A DNA stretch of 64,000 nt from Allokutzneria sp. A3M-2-11 16 (GTDB taxonomy: Bacteria > Actinomycetota > Actinomycetes > Mycobacteriales > Pseudonocardiaceae): the NCBI RefSeq assembly GCF_024213555.1, contig NZ_JANAVO010000018.1, forward strand, positions 21,946-85,945. Reading direction: 5' to 3'. Below are positions 1-9,879 of this stretch, in pieces (position 1 is the first letter of the stretch; every line of letters starts with the position of its first letter). Position numbers and translations under genes: made by a program. The notes below the pieces were generated by a model. That model saw only the letters and a program-made list of their open reading frames with translations, made no database searches and had not been told where the DNA came from.

Positions 1-1
1 C

Positions 2-76
2 AACCCCAGCGGCAAGATCCTGCGCCGCGAGCTGCGCGATCCCTTTTGGTCCACAAAGGACAGACAGGTCAACTGA
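2..76 (+). CDS. 3' end of an aryl-AMP ligase (2,3-dihydroxybenzoate-AMP ligase-like), cut by the window edge
   Basis: Only the last 24 residues are present. They contain NPSGKILRREL, the A10 core motif of the adenylate-forming (ANL) superfamily, with the lysine that contacts the adenylate. Stand-alone aryl-activating ligases of siderophore pathways (EntE/DhbE type) carry this motif near the C-terminus. The stop codon TGA overlaps the ATG of the following aryl carrier protein, so the two are translationally coupled, which supports an aryl acid activating role. Family is inferred from the motif plus context; substrate (dihydroxybenzoate or salicylate) cannot be read from this fragment. Confidence 0.75.
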   Translation, partial: NPSGKILRRELRDPFWSTKDRQVN

Positions 77-306
77 TGACGCACCAGCTCAGCCGCGCGG
101 GCATCCGCGCGGAGGTCGCCGAACTGCTCTACCTCGCCCCCGACGAGGTCCCGCCCGGGGAGAACCTGTTCGCGCTCGGCCTGGACTCGGTCGGGCTGAT
201 CGGCCTGGTGGAGCGGTGGCGCGCGGCGGGCGCGCGGGTGAGCTTCGTCGAGCTCGCCGAGCGGCCGACGCTGGCCGAGTGGTGGGAGCTGCTGGCCGGT
301 GGCTGA
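76..306 (+). CDS. Free-standing aryl carrier protein
   Basis: A 76-residue carrier protein with the phosphopantetheine site LGLDSVGL (Ser38). It would receive the aryl acid from the upstream AMP ligase as a thioester on its phosphopantetheine arm and present it to the condensation domain of the next protein. Unlike EntB or DhbB it has no isochorismatase domain fused in front. I chose the ATG at 76 because it overlaps the stop codon of the ligase; an in-frame GTG at 46 would lie inside the ligase. Its 3' end overlaps the NRPS start by 8 bp. The catecholate role is inferred from neighbours. Confidence 0.85.
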   Translation: MTHQLSRAGIRAEVAELLYLAPDEVPPGENLFALGLDSVGLIGLVERWRAAGARVSFVELAERPTLAEWWELLAGG

Positions 307-3300
307 ACCGCGCTGGTGGCCGCTCACCGCGGCGCAGGCGGGGATCTGGACCGGGCAGCAGATCGACCCGGCCTCCCCCATCTACAACACCGCCGAGTAC
401 GTCGACATCGACGGCCACCTCGACACCGGCCTGCTCGTCGCGGCGATCCGCCGCACCGTGGAGGAGGCCGAGGCGCTGTCGGTGCGCTTCGTCGAGCACG
501 ACGACGGCCCCCGCCAGGTCGCCGACCCGGTGCCGTGGCACGTGCACGTCGCCGACCTGCGGGAGCACTCCTCGCCGGTGGGGTTCGCGCTGCGGTGGAT
601 GGCCGAGGACATCGCCCGCCCGGTGGACCTGGGCGCCGACGCGCTCTTCGGGCACGCGGTCTTCCGCGTCGGGGAACGTCGTTTCCTGTGGTACCACCGG
701 GTTCACCACATCCTGCTGGACGGCTACGGCCTCGCGCTCATCGCTCGCCGGGTGGCCGAGCTCTACACGGCGCTGGCCGAGGGGACGCCGCCGGAGCCGT
801 CCGGGTTCGGCGAGCTGGGCGCGGTCGTGGCCGAGGACGCCGCCTACGCCGAATCCGACCAGTACACCGAGGATCGGCGGTTCTGGGCGGAGTACACCCG
901 CGACCGCCCCGAGCCGGTCACCCTGGCCGGACGGACCGCGCCCATGGCCCGGCACGTCGTGCGCGCGGAGGGCGACATCGGTCGTGAGCTGTCCAGCATG
1001 CTCTCCGGTGTTGCCAGGACGGCACGGGCGAACTGGACCGAACTGCTCTACGCCGCGGTCACCGGCTACGTCCACCGGATGACCGGTGCGTCGCCGGTTT
1101 CCCTTGCCATGCCGGTGATGGGGCGCACGGGCTCGGTCGCGCTGCGGGTGCCGTGCACAGTACTCAACGTGGTGCAGCTGTGGGTCGACATCGAGCCGGG
1201 AACGACCCTGCTCGACCTCATGTGCCAGTTCTCCGGGCGCGTGCGGCGCAGTCGCAGGCACCACCGCTACCGCTATGAAGAGCTGCGGCGGGACCTGCGG
1301 GTGGTCGGCGGCGACCGCAAGCTCTTCGGCACCTCCGCCAACATCATGCCCTTCGACTACGGCCTGAGCTTCGCCGGTGCGCGGTCGGTGGTGCGCAACG
1401 TGTCGGCGGGCCCGATCGAGGACATGGCGTTCAACATCTACCACCGGGCGGACGGCGACGGACTGCGCATCGCCTTGGACGGCAACCCGAACCTGTACAC
1501 CGCCGAGGAGCTGACCCTCCACATAGGACGCTTCTGCACGTTCCTGCGGCGCATGGTCGACGCGCCGGAGACCCCGATCGGCGAGCTCGACCTGCTCGAC
1601 GTCAACGAGCTGCACGGGTGGAACCACACGATGCGGCTGTGGCCGAAGCAGAACGTGGCGCGGCTGTTCAACGACCAGGTCCACGAGACACCCGATCAGT
1701 CCGCACTGGTCGACCAGCACACCACGATGTCCTTCGCCGAGCTGAACCGTCGCGTGAACCGCTTGGCCTGGCTGCTGCTCCGGCGCGGTGTGGAGCCCGG
1801 CCAGTTCGTGGGGTTGCTGTTGCCGCGGACCGCCGACGCGATCATCTCCTTGCTGGCGGTGGTGAAGGCGGAAGCGGCGTACGTGCCGATCGATCCGGAC
1901 CACCCGGCGGAACGGATCGCGTTCGTGCTCGACGACGCGGAGCCGGTCATGGTGATCACCACGTCGGACCTGGCCTCGCGGCTCCCGGCCGAGGTGACGG
2001 CTCTGGTGCTCGACGCTCCCGAGACGGCCGAAATGCTGGCGCAGGAACCACATCTGGACCCGCTCAACACACAGTTGAGCCAGCTGCTGCCGTTGTGCCT
2101 GATCTACACCTCGGGCTCGACCGGCCGCCCCAAGGGCGTCGTGGTGACCCATCGGGCGATGGTGAACCTGTTCCACCACCACCGCACCACCATGATCGAG
2201 CCCGAGTCGGACGGGCGGCGGTTCCGCGCGGCGCTGACCGCGTCGCTGTCCTTCGACACCTCGTGGGAGGGCTTGTTCTGGCTGCTGGCCGGGCACGAGC
2301 TGCACCTCGTCGACGACGAGGTGCGCAGGAATCCCGCTGAGCTGCTGCACTACATCACCTCGCACCGGATCGACTTCCTCGACATCACGCCCACCTACGC
2401 GGAGGAGCTGCTGTCAGCGGGGTTGCTCACCAGTGCGCATCGTCCCGCGGTCATCGCGCTCGGCGGGGAGGCGGCGGGCTCCGCGCTCTGGTCGGCACTG
2501 CGCGCGGAACCGGAGATCTCCGCATACAACCTTTATGGCCCAACGGAGTCCACAGTGGACGCTACGTGGGCCTTGCTCGACACCGAGATCCCGGTGATCG
2601 GCAGGCCCGTGGCGAACGGCCAGTGCCACGTTTTGGACGCGGCGCTGAGGCGCGTGCCCGTGGGCGTCGTCGGCGAGCTGTACGTAGCGGGCACGCCCCT
2701 GGCGAACGGCTACCACCGCCGCCCCGGACTGACCGCGGAACGCTTTGTCGCCAACCCTTTCGGCAAGCCGGGCGCGCGGATGTACCGCACTGGCGATCTC
2801 GCCCGCTGGCGCCCGGACGGCACGTTGGAGTACCACGCCAGAGCTGACGACCAGGTCAAGATCCGTGGCTACCGCGTCGAACTCGGCGAGATCGACGCGG
2901 TCCTGGGCACCCATCCCGCCGTTGTCCAGGCAGCGGTGCTCGCCCGCGACGCGCGCCTCGTGGGCTATGTGGTCCCCCAGCCCGGTTCCACCGTCCCCGA
3001 GCCCGCCGAGCTGCGCCGCCATATCGCCAAGCAGCTGCCGGACTACATGGTTCCGTCGGCATACGTGGTCCTGGATCGGTTGCCCGCCAACACGAACGGC
3101 AAGCTCGACCGCGCAGCGTTGCCCGCGCCGTCGAATGACGCGGCGTCCGGTAGAGCACCGCGCAGTGAGCGGGAGCGCGTGCTGTGCGGGCTCTTCGCGG
3201 AGACGCTCGGATTGCCCGAGGTCGGCATCGACGACGACTTCTTCGTACTGGGTGGGCATTCGCTCCTGGTGGCGCGCTTGCAGAACCGGGCGCGCGCGGA

Positions 3301-4150
3301 ACTCGGTCTCCGGCTGAGCATCGCGGACGTCTTCGCCGCGCCCACCGTCGCCGCGCTTGCCGACCGACTGGGCTCTTCCCGCGCGAGCGATGACGACTAC
3401 GCCGTGCTGCTTCCCTTGCGGCGCGAGGGAAATCAGGCTCCGTTGTTCTGCGTTCACCCTGCCGCGGGCATCAGCTGGGTCTACGCCGGGTTGCTGCGGC
3501 ACGTCACCGATCGGCCCGTCTACGGGCTCCAGGCGCGCGGACTGTCCCAACCGGACAATCGACCATCCACAATGGACGAAATGGTCAAGGACTACCTCGA
3601 CCAGATCCGCTCTGTGCAGCCGCGCGGCCCCTACCACCTGCTCGGTTGGTCCTTCGGCGCCGGGGTCGCCCACGCCATGGCGAGTGCCCTCCGCGCTGAA
3701 GGTGAGGACGTTGCGTTGCTGGCGCTGCTCGACGGCTACCCGCACACGGCTGCGCCGCACGCTGCGGACACCCTTGTCGCACTGCTCGATTCCCTGGGCT
3801 ACGAGCCCGCCGCGCCGATGACCTACGCCGAGTTCGAGGAACGGGTGTTGTCCGGCGAAGGCCCGCTGGCGATCCTCGACCGGCCCCGGCTGGCCGCGCT
3901 GACCCGGGTCTTCGCCGACTCGCTGGCACTGGCCGGAACCTCGGCGACCCCGCGCTTCGACGGCGAGGCCCTGTTCTTCCACGCCACGGCCGGTCGCGCC
4001 GAGCACCACCCGGAGCCCGGGGAATGGTTGCCGCACCTGGGTGGCGGCCTGCGGCTGCACTCGATCGACTGCACCCACGGTCAGTTGACCGACCCGGCCG
4101 CGATGGCCCGGATCGGCCAGGTGCTCACCGAGTACCTGGCAGGATCATGA
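299..4150 (+). CDS. Single-module NRPS, C-A-T-TE (siderophore synthetase)
   Basis: 1283 residues arranged as in EntF. Condensation domain about 1-435 with HHILLDG at 136-142; adenylation domain about 455-940 with A3 core [12 protein letters not shown] at 602-613 and the A10 lysine at 935; thiolation domain with GGHSL (Ser988); thioesterase about 1045-1283 with GWSFG (Ser1118). By hand alignment to GrsA the specificity residues read D-T-E-D-A-G-L-V-D-K (653, 654, 657, 695, 720, 722, 745, 753, 754, 935). This does not match the EntF serine code, and the two acidic residues hint at a basic amino acid; treat as tentative. It should couple the aryl acid to one amino acid and release or oligomerise the product. 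GTG start at 299 overlaps the carrier protein gene. No epimerase domain is seen. Confidence 0.92.
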   Translation: MAEPRWWPLTAAQAGIWTGQQIDPASPIYNTAEYVDIDGHLDTGLLVAAIRRTVEEAEALSVRFVEHDDGPRQVADPVPWHVHVADLREHSSPVGFALRWMAEDIARPVDLGADALFGHAVFRVGERRFLWYHRVHHILLDGYGLALIARRVAELYTALAEGTPPEPSGFGELGAVVAEDAAYAESDQYTEDRRFWAEYTRDRPEPVTLAGRTAPMARHVVRAEGDIGRELSSMLSGVARTARANWTELLYAAVTGYVHRMTGASPVSLAMPVMGRTGSVALRVPCTVLNVVQLWVDIEPGTTLLDLMCQFSGRVRRSRRHHRYRYEELRRDLRVVGGDRKLFGTSANIMPFDYGLSFAGARSVVRNVSAGPIEDMAFNIYHRADGDGLRIALDGNPNLYTAEELTLHIGRFCTFLRRMVDAPETPIGELDLLDVNELHGWNHTMRLWPKQNVARLFNDQVHETPDQSALVDQHTTMSFAELNRRVNRLAWLLLRRGVEPGQFVGLLLPRTADAIISLLAVVKAEAAYVPIDPDHPAERIAFVLDDAEPVMVITTSDLASRLPAEVTALVLDAPETAEMLAQEPHLDPLNTQLSQLLPLCLIYTSGSTGRPKGVVVTHRAMVNLFHHHRTTMIEPESDGRRFRAALTASLSFDTSWEGLFWLLAGHELHLVDDEVRRNPAELLHYITSHRIDFLDITPTYAEELLSAGLLTSAHRPAVIALGGEAAGSALWSALRAEPEISAYNLYGPTESTVDATWALLDTEIPVIGRPVANGQCHVLDAALRRVPVGVVGELYVAGTPLANGYHRRPGLTAERFVANPFGKPGARMYRTGDLARWRPDGTLEYHARADDQVKIRGYRVELGEIDAVLGTHPAVVQAAVLARDARLVGYVVPQPGSTVPEPAELRRHIAKQLPDYMVPSAYVVLDRLPANTNGKLDRAALPAPSNDAASGRAPRSERERVLCGLFAETLGLPEVGIDDDFFVLGGHSLLVARLQNRARAELGLRLSIADVFAAPTVAALADRLGSSRASDDDYAVLLPLRREGNQAPLFCVHPAAGISWVYAGLLRHVTDRPVYGLQARGLSQPDNRPSTMDEMVKDYLDQIRSVQPRGPYHLLGWSFGAGVAHAMASALRAEGEDVALLALLDGYPHTAAPHAADTLVALLDSLGYEPAAPMTYAEFEERVLSGEGPLAILDRPRLAALTRVFADSLALAGTSATPRFDGEALFFHATAGRAEHHPEPGEWLPHLGGGLRLHSIDCTHGQLTDPAAMARIGQVLTEYLAGS

Positions 4151-5478
4151 AGACCAAGGCGGGCCTCGCGGTCGTGCTCGCCGCCGCGTTCATGGGGCAG
4201 GTGGACGGGTTCGTCGTCACCGTGGCGTCTCCGGTGATCCAGCGCGAGCTGCCCGCGAGCTTCGGACAGGTGCAGCTGATCGGCGCCGCCTACGTGATCG
4301 CCGCCGCGGCCGGGCTGATCACCGGCGCCCGGCTGGGCGACCGCTACGGCCGTCGCCGGGTCTTCCTGGTGGGCGTCGCCGGGTTCACCGCGGCGTCGGC
4401 GGTGTGCGGCCTGGCCCCGACCGCGGAGCTGCTGATTGCCGCGCGGTTCGCCCAGGGCGCGGCGGCCTCGCTGCTGCTCCCCCAGTTGCTCGCGCTGATC
4501 CGCTCGATGTTCCTCGACGAGACCGAGCGCGCCCGCGCCATCGGGTGGTACGGCGTGGTGATCGGTCTTGGCGTGATCTCCGGTCTCGCCGGTGGCGGGC
4601 TGGTGACGCGGCTGGACTGGCGGCTGGCGTTCCTGATCAACGTGCCGGTCGGCGTGGTGATCCTCGCGTTGGGGCCCAAGGTGATCGCCGAGACCGACCG
4701 CGGTCTCACCCGCCTCGATCCCACGGGTGCCGGGCTGACCGTGCTCGCGCTGCCCGCCTTGGTGGCACCGCTCGTGCTCGGCGCGGAGTCCGGCGGCGCG
4801 GTGTGGCCGTGGCTCAGCGTTCTGCTCGGCGCCCTCACCCTGGCGGTTTTGGCCGTCCAGCAACGAAAATCGTCCAGCCCGCTGTTCCCTCCGCGAGTGG
4901 TGACCGCGCCCGGCACGCGGACCGGGCTGCTGGCGATCATGGCCTTCTTCGGTGGCAACGCCGGGTTGTTCTTCGTGTTCACCTTCCACACGCAGGCCGC
5001 ACTCGGCGTGGAGCCGTTCGCCGCCGGACTGATGTTCGTGCCGCTCGGGATCGGCTTCGCGGTGGGGTCGTGGTGGGGCGGCCGGTTGGCCCCCCGCCTC
5101 GGCGGACGCCTGCCGGTGCTGGGTTGCCTCGGGCTGGCCACCGCCCTGTCCGCGCATCTCCTTGTGGGCCAACTGGTTCCGCACGCCCAGCACGTGCTGC
5201 TGGCCGTCGCGATCGGGCTCACCGGGCTGGCCCAGGGACTCGTGGTGTCGTCCCTGGTGACGTCACTGTTCGGCCGGGTGTCGGTCGCGGACGCGGGAAC
5301 GGTTTCCGGCCTTGCTGCCACCGCGACGCAGGTGGGCCTCGCGACCGGTTACGCCGCGGTCGGCGCCTGGTACCGGCTCGTTCTCGGTGCGGCCCCGGGC
5401 CAGGCTTATTCGGCCGCCATGGCGGTGCTCATCGTGCTCGCCCTCGGCACAGCGGCGTTGTGTCACCGAAGGCGCTGA
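4147..5478 (+). CDS. MFS exporter, likely siderophore efflux
   Basis: 443-residue major facilitator protein with about 12-14 hydrophobic segments and the MFS loop signature [10 protein letters not shown] after the second segment. It resembles DHA2-type drug/H+ antiporters and probably secretes the siderophore made by the preceding genes. The ATG overlaps the stop of the NRPS gene (ATGA), so it is the last gene of the operon as far as the window shows. A longer reading frame exists upstream but would lie inside the thioesterase domain. Export of a catecholate is inferred from position, not from the sequence. Confidence 0.85.
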   Translation: MKTKAGLAVVLAAAFMGQVDGFVVTVASPVIQRELPASFGQVQLIGAAYVIAAAAGLITGARLGDRYGRRRVFLVGVAGFTAASAVCGLAPTAELLIAARFAQGAAASLLLPQLLALIRSMFLDETERARAIGWYGVVIGLGVISGLAGGGLVTRLDWRLAFLINVPVGVVILALGPKVIAETDRGLTRLDPTGAGLTVLALPALVAPLVLGAESGGAVWPWLSVLLGALTLAVLAVQQRKSSSPLFPPRVVTAPGTRTGLLAIMAFFGGNAGLFFVFTFHTQAALGVEPFAAGLMFVPLGIGFAVGSWWGGRLAPRLGGRLPVLGCLGLATALSAHLLVGQLVPHAQHVLLAVAIGLTGLAQGLVVSSLVTSLFGRVSVADAGTVSGLAATATQVGLATGYAAVGAWYRLVLGAAPGQAYSAAMAVLIVLALGTAALCHRRR

Positions 5479-5981
5479 CAGTTCGGGCAGGTGCGCAGCG
5501 ACAACGTGTCCGCGCCGCGCACCTTCGCCTCGACCTCGTACAGCACCGCGCGCAACCACCGCAGCTCCACCGAGGCGGGCATCCGCACGGTGGCAACCCG
5601 ATGCGGCTCGCAACCGCCCACCACACCGGCCAGCTCGACCTCGACGACGAGCTGACCCACTGCGTCGACGATCAGCGCGCAGCTCGGCAGCTGGAGCCTG
5701 CCGACCCAGCCGGGCCGCGGCGGGTGCAGCCACACCACGGTCAGCCCGGCCAGGCCGCCGAACTCCTCGCGGTCGGTGTCGTCGTACACCGACCAGCCAC
5801 GATCGGCCAGCTCGCCGTGCAGGCGCCCGCACAGCCGCAGCGCGCGCCGCTCCTCCGCCGTCAACGGGGCGATCGGCTCATCCGGTTCGGTGACAAGGGA
5901 TTCCAGCGCGGCCAGGTACGACTCACCCGTGCGGCTCGCCCGCGTTCTCGCCGCACGCCTGCGGAAGTCCCTCGACAGCAC
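5463..5981 (-). CDS. Hypothetical protein with a C-terminal CPNC motif
   Basis: About 172 residues, unrecognised. It starts at a GTG 2 bp after the stop of the upstream HAF-repeat gene; another in-frame GTG lies at 6002. The middle is rich in aliphatic beta-strand-like sequence and the last residues contain CPNC, a possible half zinc-binding or redox site. The 3' end overlaps the convergent exporter gene by 16 bp. No function can be given. Confidence 0.6.
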   Translation of the reverse strand: MLSRDFRRRAARTRASRTGESYLAALESLVTEPDEPIAPLTAEERRALRLCGRLHGELADRGWSVYDDTDREEFGGLAGLTVVWLHPPRPGWVGRLQLPSCALIVDAVGQLVVEVELAGVVGGCEPHRVATVRMPASVELRWLRAVLYEVEAKVRGADTLSLRTCPNCQRLR

Positions 5982-5983
5982 GG

Positions 5984-6952
5984 TTATCGCGGGAGCGTCC
6001 ACCGCACCGGCAGGGAACCCGATGTCCCCACGGCGACGCCGGTGTTGCTGAGCGAGTAGGGATAGCTGTGGTCGCCGAGCCCGTTCAAGGTGGTGATGAC
6101 GCCCGCCGGGGTCCACGCGGTCGCCGTTCGCCTGCCGCCCTCGTCCTCGATGCTGCCGAGAACGCGTCCCGAGTCGTCGATGTCGTTCGCGTCCGGGATG
6201 AAACCGGCAGGCGCCGGGATGTCGCTGATCTCACCGGCTCGACTCCACTTCACCGCCCCGACCGTCCCGTCGAGCCGCCAGGCCGACCCGACGATCGTCC
6301 CGTCGCGGTTGATCGCGTTCGCCGTGCTGTAGCGGTCCTTGCCCGGGTGCGTCGCGAGCGCGGTGACGGCGCCACTGGGATCCCAGCGCACGGCTTTCCA
6401 TTCGCCACCAATGCGATCAGAGACACCTACGGCCACACCGCTGTCGTTGATCGCCGCCGGCCTGCTCCCCGTGTCGCCCGGGAGGACCTGGAGATCGCTG
6501 CGCTGCCCCTCGTTCGACCAGCGAACCGGTCGCGAGTTGCCCCGGCCGTCGCTCATCGTGCCGATGACCGTGCCGTGCTCGTTGATCGCGGTCGCGCGGG
6601 TGTCCTTGCCGTCCAACGCTTTCACGGCGCCGCTGCGGTCCCACCGCACCGCGACGCCCGACTTGTGGTCCGGTGTCAGGCTCAACCCCACGACGGTGCC
6701 CGAGGCGTTGATCGCCTCCGCCCGGCCGATGCCGCGATCCGACAGGGTGGGGAGCAGCCTGGGCTTGCCGTCGCGTCCCCACAGCACGGCGCGGGACAGG
6801 GTCGTCGGACTGTAGCTGTAGCCCGCGATCAGGCCGGAGTCGTTCACCGCAACGGGTTCGACGGACGCGTCAGCGCTGATGTCCGCGGGTCGTTCCAGCT
6901 GAGTGGGCGCGACCGGGGCAAGGGCCAGCAGCGCCACTACAACAGTGTTCAT
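5984..6952 (-). CDS. Secreted HAF-repeat (beta-propeller-like) protein
   Basis: 322 residues with an N-terminal hydrophobic signal segment (about residues 1-17) and six to seven repeats of roughly 45 residues, each holding an IN-x-x-G-x-V-V-G core followed by an A-V-R-W strand (for example INASGTVVG, INEHGTVIG, INDSGVAVG, INRDGTIVG). This spacing is characteristic of the extracellular HAF repeat family, predicted to form a beta-propeller. No catalytic residues stand out. Probably exported or surface exposed; the ligand is unknown. It is followed after 2 bp by the CPNC protein. Confidence 0.75.
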   Translation of the reverse strand: MNTVVVALLALAPVAPTQLERPADISADASVEPVAVNDSGLIAGYSYSPTTLSRAVLWGRDGKPRLLPTLSDRGIGRAEAINASGTVVGLSLTPDHKSGVAVRWDRSGAVKALDGKDTRATAINEHGTVIGTMSDGRGNSRPVRWSNEGQRSDLQVLPGDTGSRPAAINDSGVAVGVSDRIGGEWKAVRWDPSGAVTALATHPGKDRYSTANAINRDGTIVGSAWRLDGTVGAVKWSRAGEISDIPAPAGFIPDANDIDDSGRVLGSIEDEGGRRTATAWTPAGVITTLNGLGDHSYPYSLSNTGVAVGTSGSLPVRWTLPR

Positions 6953-6961
6953 CCGCTTCTT

Positions 6962-7651
6962 CTACAGGGGTTCGGCGACGTTCGCGAAGGACCGCCCGAA
7001 CGTCCACTGTGGACTGTTCAGCGCGCCGAGCGCCTCGGCGAGCGCGTCCCGCACCCGCTGCTCGGTGGGAACATCACGGCCAAGGTCCCATGCCCACTCG
7101 CGGAGCGACGTGGTGGGCTCGGCCAGTCCGCAGGCCGTAAACCGTTCGTAGACGCCCATGTCCGGATCGACGTTCAGCGCAAAGCCGTGCGTGCTGACAC
7201 CGCCGCGGATGCGCATGCCGATCGCGGCCACCTTGCGGTCGTCCGGCGTCCAGACCCCGACCAGGCTCGTGCCGCCCGGTGGGGTGTCGCGGCGGCGGGC
7301 GGGGAAACCGAGGCCGGTCAACGCGGCGATGATGCCGTTCTCCAGCCACCGCACCACGTCGGCCGGTCCGCGTTCCCGGACGTCGGCGACGAGATAGCCG
7401 ACGATCTGGCCGGGCCCGTGGTAGGTGGCCAGGCCGCCGCGGTCGACGGGCACGATCGGCAGATCGGCCGGAAGGTGCTCCCGTGGGGTTCGCGGGCCGT
7501 ACGTGACGACAGGCGGGTGCGACAACAGGAACAGCCGATCACCCGCCGCGCCCGCCCGGCACTGCTCCGCCCATTCCGCCATCTCCACCACGGCCACGTC
7601 GTAAGGAAGCTCACCGAGATCGACCCGTGCCAGCGACCGGAATCCCTGCAT
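6962..7651 (-). CDS. lipB: Octanoyl-[acyl-carrier-protein]:protein octanoyltransferase
   Basis: Transfers octanoate from octanoyl-ACP to the lipoyl domains of 2-oxoacid dehydrogenases and GcvH, the first step of lipoate synthesis in the cytoplasm. The family signature RGGLATYHGPGQ is at about 71-82, the catalytic lysine lies in KVAAIG (about 140), THGFALNV follows, and the catalytic cysteine is in FTACGL (about 174). The length of 229 residues fits LipB. I prefer the ATG at 7651, six bases after AGGAG, over the GTG one codon earlier. The start overlaps the 3' end of the GNAT gene. No lipA is adjacent, so this may not be the only copy in the genome. Confidence 0.88.
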   Translation of the reverse strand: MQGFRSLARVDLGELPYDVAVVEMAEWAEQCRAGAAGDRLFLLSHPPVVTYGPRTPREHLPADLPIVPVDRGGLATYHGPGQIVGYLVADVRERGPADVVRWLENGIIAALTGLGFPARRRDTPPGGTSLVGVWTPDDRKVAAIGMRIRGGVSTHGFALNVDPDMGVYERFTACGLAEPTTSLREWAWDLGRDVPTEQRVRDALAEALGALNSPQWTFGRSFANVAEPL

Positions 7652-8192
7652 CACCCACTCCTAGCCTCGAGCCGATCCACACCTCGCGCAGCTCGCCGCG
7701 ATGAGTGTCCACCGCCGTGCCGTCCATGCTGAACCCGGTAGCCAGCGCCACTCTACGAGAAGGCCAATTGCCCACAGTGGCACGCCAAAGCACCACGGTG
7801 ACCGCGCGCTCGCGAATGCCCCAGTCCATCACCAGCCGGGCAGCCCTGCCGCACACCCCGCGGCCCCGGACGCCGGGATGCACGCCGAAAGCGATCTCGT
7901 ACACGCCCTCACCGCGATCACGGAGACCGATCGAACCCGAGAACCGAAACCGGCCGTCGCTGTGCTCGGCCTCGATGGCGAACAACGCCTCGCTGCCGTC
8001 GGCCCACACCGCTGGTGCTCTCTCGGACACGAACTTCACCGCGTCCTCGCGACGATACGGGGAAGGCACGGCGGTCCACCGCTGCGTTTCCGGGTCCGCG
8101 CACTGCACAACGACATCGTCCACATCGGACAGTCGATGCGCGCGCAGGGTCACCACGCCATCCGTCAGCGCGGGTACGTTCGCCGGGCTCAC
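7611..8192 (-). CDS. GNAT-family N-acetyltransferase (RimJ/RimL type)
   Basis: 193 residues. It has the acetyl-CoA binding motif A as VHPGVRGRGVCGRA and a C-terminal NWPSRRVALATGF stretch typical of the RimJ-like branch that acetylates N-termini or small amines. Its GTG start overlaps the PadR gene stop (GTGA), and its tail overlaps lipB by about 40 bp, so PadR, GNAT and lipB read as one transcription unit. Substrate unknown. Confidence 0.82.
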   Translation of the reverse strand: MSPANVPALTDGVVTLRAHRLSDVDDVVVQCADPETQRWTAVPSPYRREDAVKFVSERAPAVWADGSEALFAIEAEHSDGRFRFSGSIGLRDRGEGVYEIAFGVHPGVRGRGVCGRAARLVMDWGIRERAVTVVLWRATVGNWPSRRVALATGFSMDGTAVDTHRGELREVWIGSRLGVGDAGIPVAGTGRSR

Positions 8193-8737
8193 CGACGCTC
8201 CAGAAGCCGCAGCACGGTGGTGGACCACTCGATGTTCGCCTGCTCGTAAGCACGCCCGCCGAGCAAAGTCAGATACGTGCCGATCCCCTCGGCCTCGCGC
8301 ACGTACGAGTCCTCGTCCCTGCCGTCGAGGAGGTCCTCGCGGAGCCGGTCGTAGCGGGCGAGCTTGTCACGGGCCTGCTCCAGGCGTGCGGACATGGCTT
8401 CGCACAAGGCTTCCCGGTCTCCGACGTCCAGCGCCCGCAGCTTGACCAGGAGGTCGTCGCGCATCGCCGCGGGGCGGGTCGGCTCCGCGGTGAACGCCCG
8501 CAGCTCCGCGCGGCCGGTCGCGGTGAGGGCGAACACGCGCTTGTTGGGGCGCCGCTGCTGCTCGACGACCCGCCCGCTCACCAGCCCGGCCTGCTCGAGC
8601 TGGTCGAGCTCGCGGTAGAGCTGCTGGGGCGTGGCCGACCAGAAGTTCGCCACGGACACGTCGAAGCGCTTCGCGAGCTCGTAGCCGGACGCGTCCCCGT
8701 CCAGCAGCGCGGCGAGCACCGCATGACGCAGAGCCAT
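8189..8737 (-). CDS. PadR-family transcriptional regulator
   Basis: 182 residues. The N-terminal winged helix (about 1-80, with SGYELAKRF and a wing around RRPNKRVFALT) matches PadR proteins, and the C-terminal half is the helical dimerisation region seen in PadR-s1 members. Such proteins usually repress transporters or detoxification enzymes in response to small molecules. It heads the PadR-GNAT-lipB unit; repeat copy A lies in the 315-bp gap upstream of it. Confidence 0.85.
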   Translation of the reverse strand: MALRHAVLAALLDGDASGYELAKRFDVSVANFWSATPQQLYRELDQLEQAGLVSGRVVEQQRRPNKRVFALTATGRAELRAFTAEPTRPAAMRDDLLVKLRALDVGDREALCEAMSARLEQARDKLARYDRLREDLLDGRDEDSYVREAEGIGTYLTLLGGRAYEQANIEWSTTVLRLLERR

Positions 8738-8780
8738 CTCTGTTCAGCCTCCCCAAGCGAGCCCGCACCCGTCCCGCACA

Positions 8781-8945
8781 CCAAGTAAACTCTGCCCGTG
8801 CACTCCACCCGCCCGTCCACCCCATCCCCGGCGCGCGCGGTCTAGAGAACCCCGTTTCGTACTCATAACGGGAAAAAGAGCGCTCCAAAATCCCGACAAG
8901 AGTACGAAACGGGTTCTTCGGCGACCTCAGCACAGGATGAGGGGG
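8781..8945 (+). repeat. Dispersed palindromic element, copy A (full length)
   Basis: A 165-bp element starting CCAAGTAAACTCTGCCC and ending with the small inverted repeat CCTCAGCACAGGATGAGG plus GGG. Its core hairpin has arms CCCGTTTCGTACTC (8851-8864) and GAGTACGAAACGGG (8900-8913) around a central GAGCGCTC palindrome. The 5' 130 bp is almost identical to copy C. It occupies most of the gap between the divergent PadR and NTF2-like genes; nothing coding was seen in the rest of that gap. Confidence 0.93.
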
Positions 8946-9005
8946 TCCCGCCGAGGTTCTGGGGCGAGCACGGACGGCGTCACGACCAGGTACGAGCACA
9001 GGCTA

Positions 9006-9018
9006 GTGTCGGTGACAC
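9006..9018. promoter_or_regulatory. Possible operator GTGTC-GGT-GACAC
   Basis: A perfect inverted repeat with 5-bp arms, 3-bp spacer, located about 35 bp before the GTG of the NTF2-like gene. Its position suits a repressor site, but no regulator can be assigned. Confidence 0.35.
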
Positions 9019-9052
9019 CTATTCAACTTGTTGACTATCCAGGAGGCAAGCC

Positions 9053-9424
9053 GTGCGCGCGTTCCGACTCGCGGTCGAAGCACAGGACATGGAGGCGGCC
9101 GTCGCGTTGCTGGCCGACGACGTCGTCTTCCGCAGCCCCGTCGTCTTCCGCCCCTACCAGGGTCGCGCCGCGGTGGCGACGATCTTGCGAGCCGTGTTCC
9201 GGGTGTTCGAGGACTTCCGCTACGAGCGCGAGATCGGTGCTCCGGACGCGGCCGACCAGGTGCTCGTCTTCCGCGCCCGCGTCGGGGATCGCGAGATCGA
9301 GGGAGCGGACTTCCTGCACCTCGACGAGAACGGCCGGATCGGCGAGTTCACCGTGATGGTCCGTCCGCTCAGCGCGGCACACGCGCTGGCCGACGCGATG
9401 CGGGCGGAGCTGGAGGCGGGATGA
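9053..9424 (+). CDS. NTF2-like (SnoaL-type) small protein
   Basis: 123 residues with the cone-shaped NTF2/SnoaL fold pattern: two N-terminal helices with a DDVVFRSPV stretch followed by four beta strands ending in GRIGEFTVMVRP. Members act as ketosteroid isomerase-like enzymes, cyclases or binding proteins. The start GTG at 9053 is supported by AGGAGG at 9041-9046. Its stop overlaps the ATG of the SRPBCC gene, so the two probably act on the same ligand or in sequence. Substrate unknown. Confidence 0.8.
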   Translation: MRAFRLAVEAQDMEAAVALLADDVVFRSPVVFRPYQGRAAVATILRAVFRVFEDFRYEREIGAPDAADQVLVFRARVGDREIEGADFLHLDENGRIGEFTVMVRPLSAAHALADAMRAELEAG

Positions 9425-9879
9425 CGGGCGGGATGGCACCGCCCCACCTGGACGAGCACGCGGTCACCGTCGACGCCGCGCCGGAAGCGGTCTGGGCCGC
9501 GCTCGGCGACGTGCTCGACCGCACCTTCTCCGGGGCCGTCGCGCAGACCTACGCACGGCTCGTCGGCTGCCCGGACCACGCCGCCTCGGGGCCGCGCCCG
9601 CTGGCGGAGGGCTCGACCATCGCCGGATTCCGGGTGACAGCGGCGGTGCCGCCCTCCGAGTTGCTCCTCGAAGGACGGCACCGTTTTTCCACTTACGCCC
9701 TCGTCTTCCGCATCGACCGCGTGGCCCCGAACCGAACGCGGCTGCGAGCCGAGAGCCGGGCCGCCTTCCCCGGAGCCGCGGGCCGCCTCTACCGCGCGCT
9801 CGTCATCGGGACCGGCGGCCACGTGTTCGGCGTCCGCAGGCTGCTCTCCGGCGTCGCTACGCGGGCCCGCTCCAGGTGA
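9421..9879 (+). CDS. SRPBCC-superfamily (polyketide cyclase/START-like) protein
   Basis: 152 residues. N-terminal VTVDAAPEAVWAAL is the first strand and helix of the SRPBCC helix-grip fold, and the C-terminal helix is amphipathic, as expected for a hydrophobic ligand pocket. The ATG at 9421 overlaps the preceding stop (ATGA). The 3' end overlaps the convergent lipoprotein gene by 23 bp. Ligand and reaction unknown. Confidence 0.78.
   Translation: MTGGMAPPHLDEHAVTVDAAPEAVWAALGDVLDRTFSGAVAQTYARLVGCPDHAASGPRPLAEGSTIAGFRVTAAVPPSELLLEGRHRFSTYALVFRIDRVAPNRTRLRAESRAAFPGAAGRLYRALVIGTGGHVFGVRRLLSGVATRARSR

Noticed and set aside
89..2365. Very long reverse-strand open frame (758 codons) opposite the NRPS
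   Set aside because: Its translation is Arg/His/Gly-rich without domain motifs, while the plus strand shows clear NRPS core motifs. It is a third-position GC shadow; the same holds for many other long antisense frames in the window.
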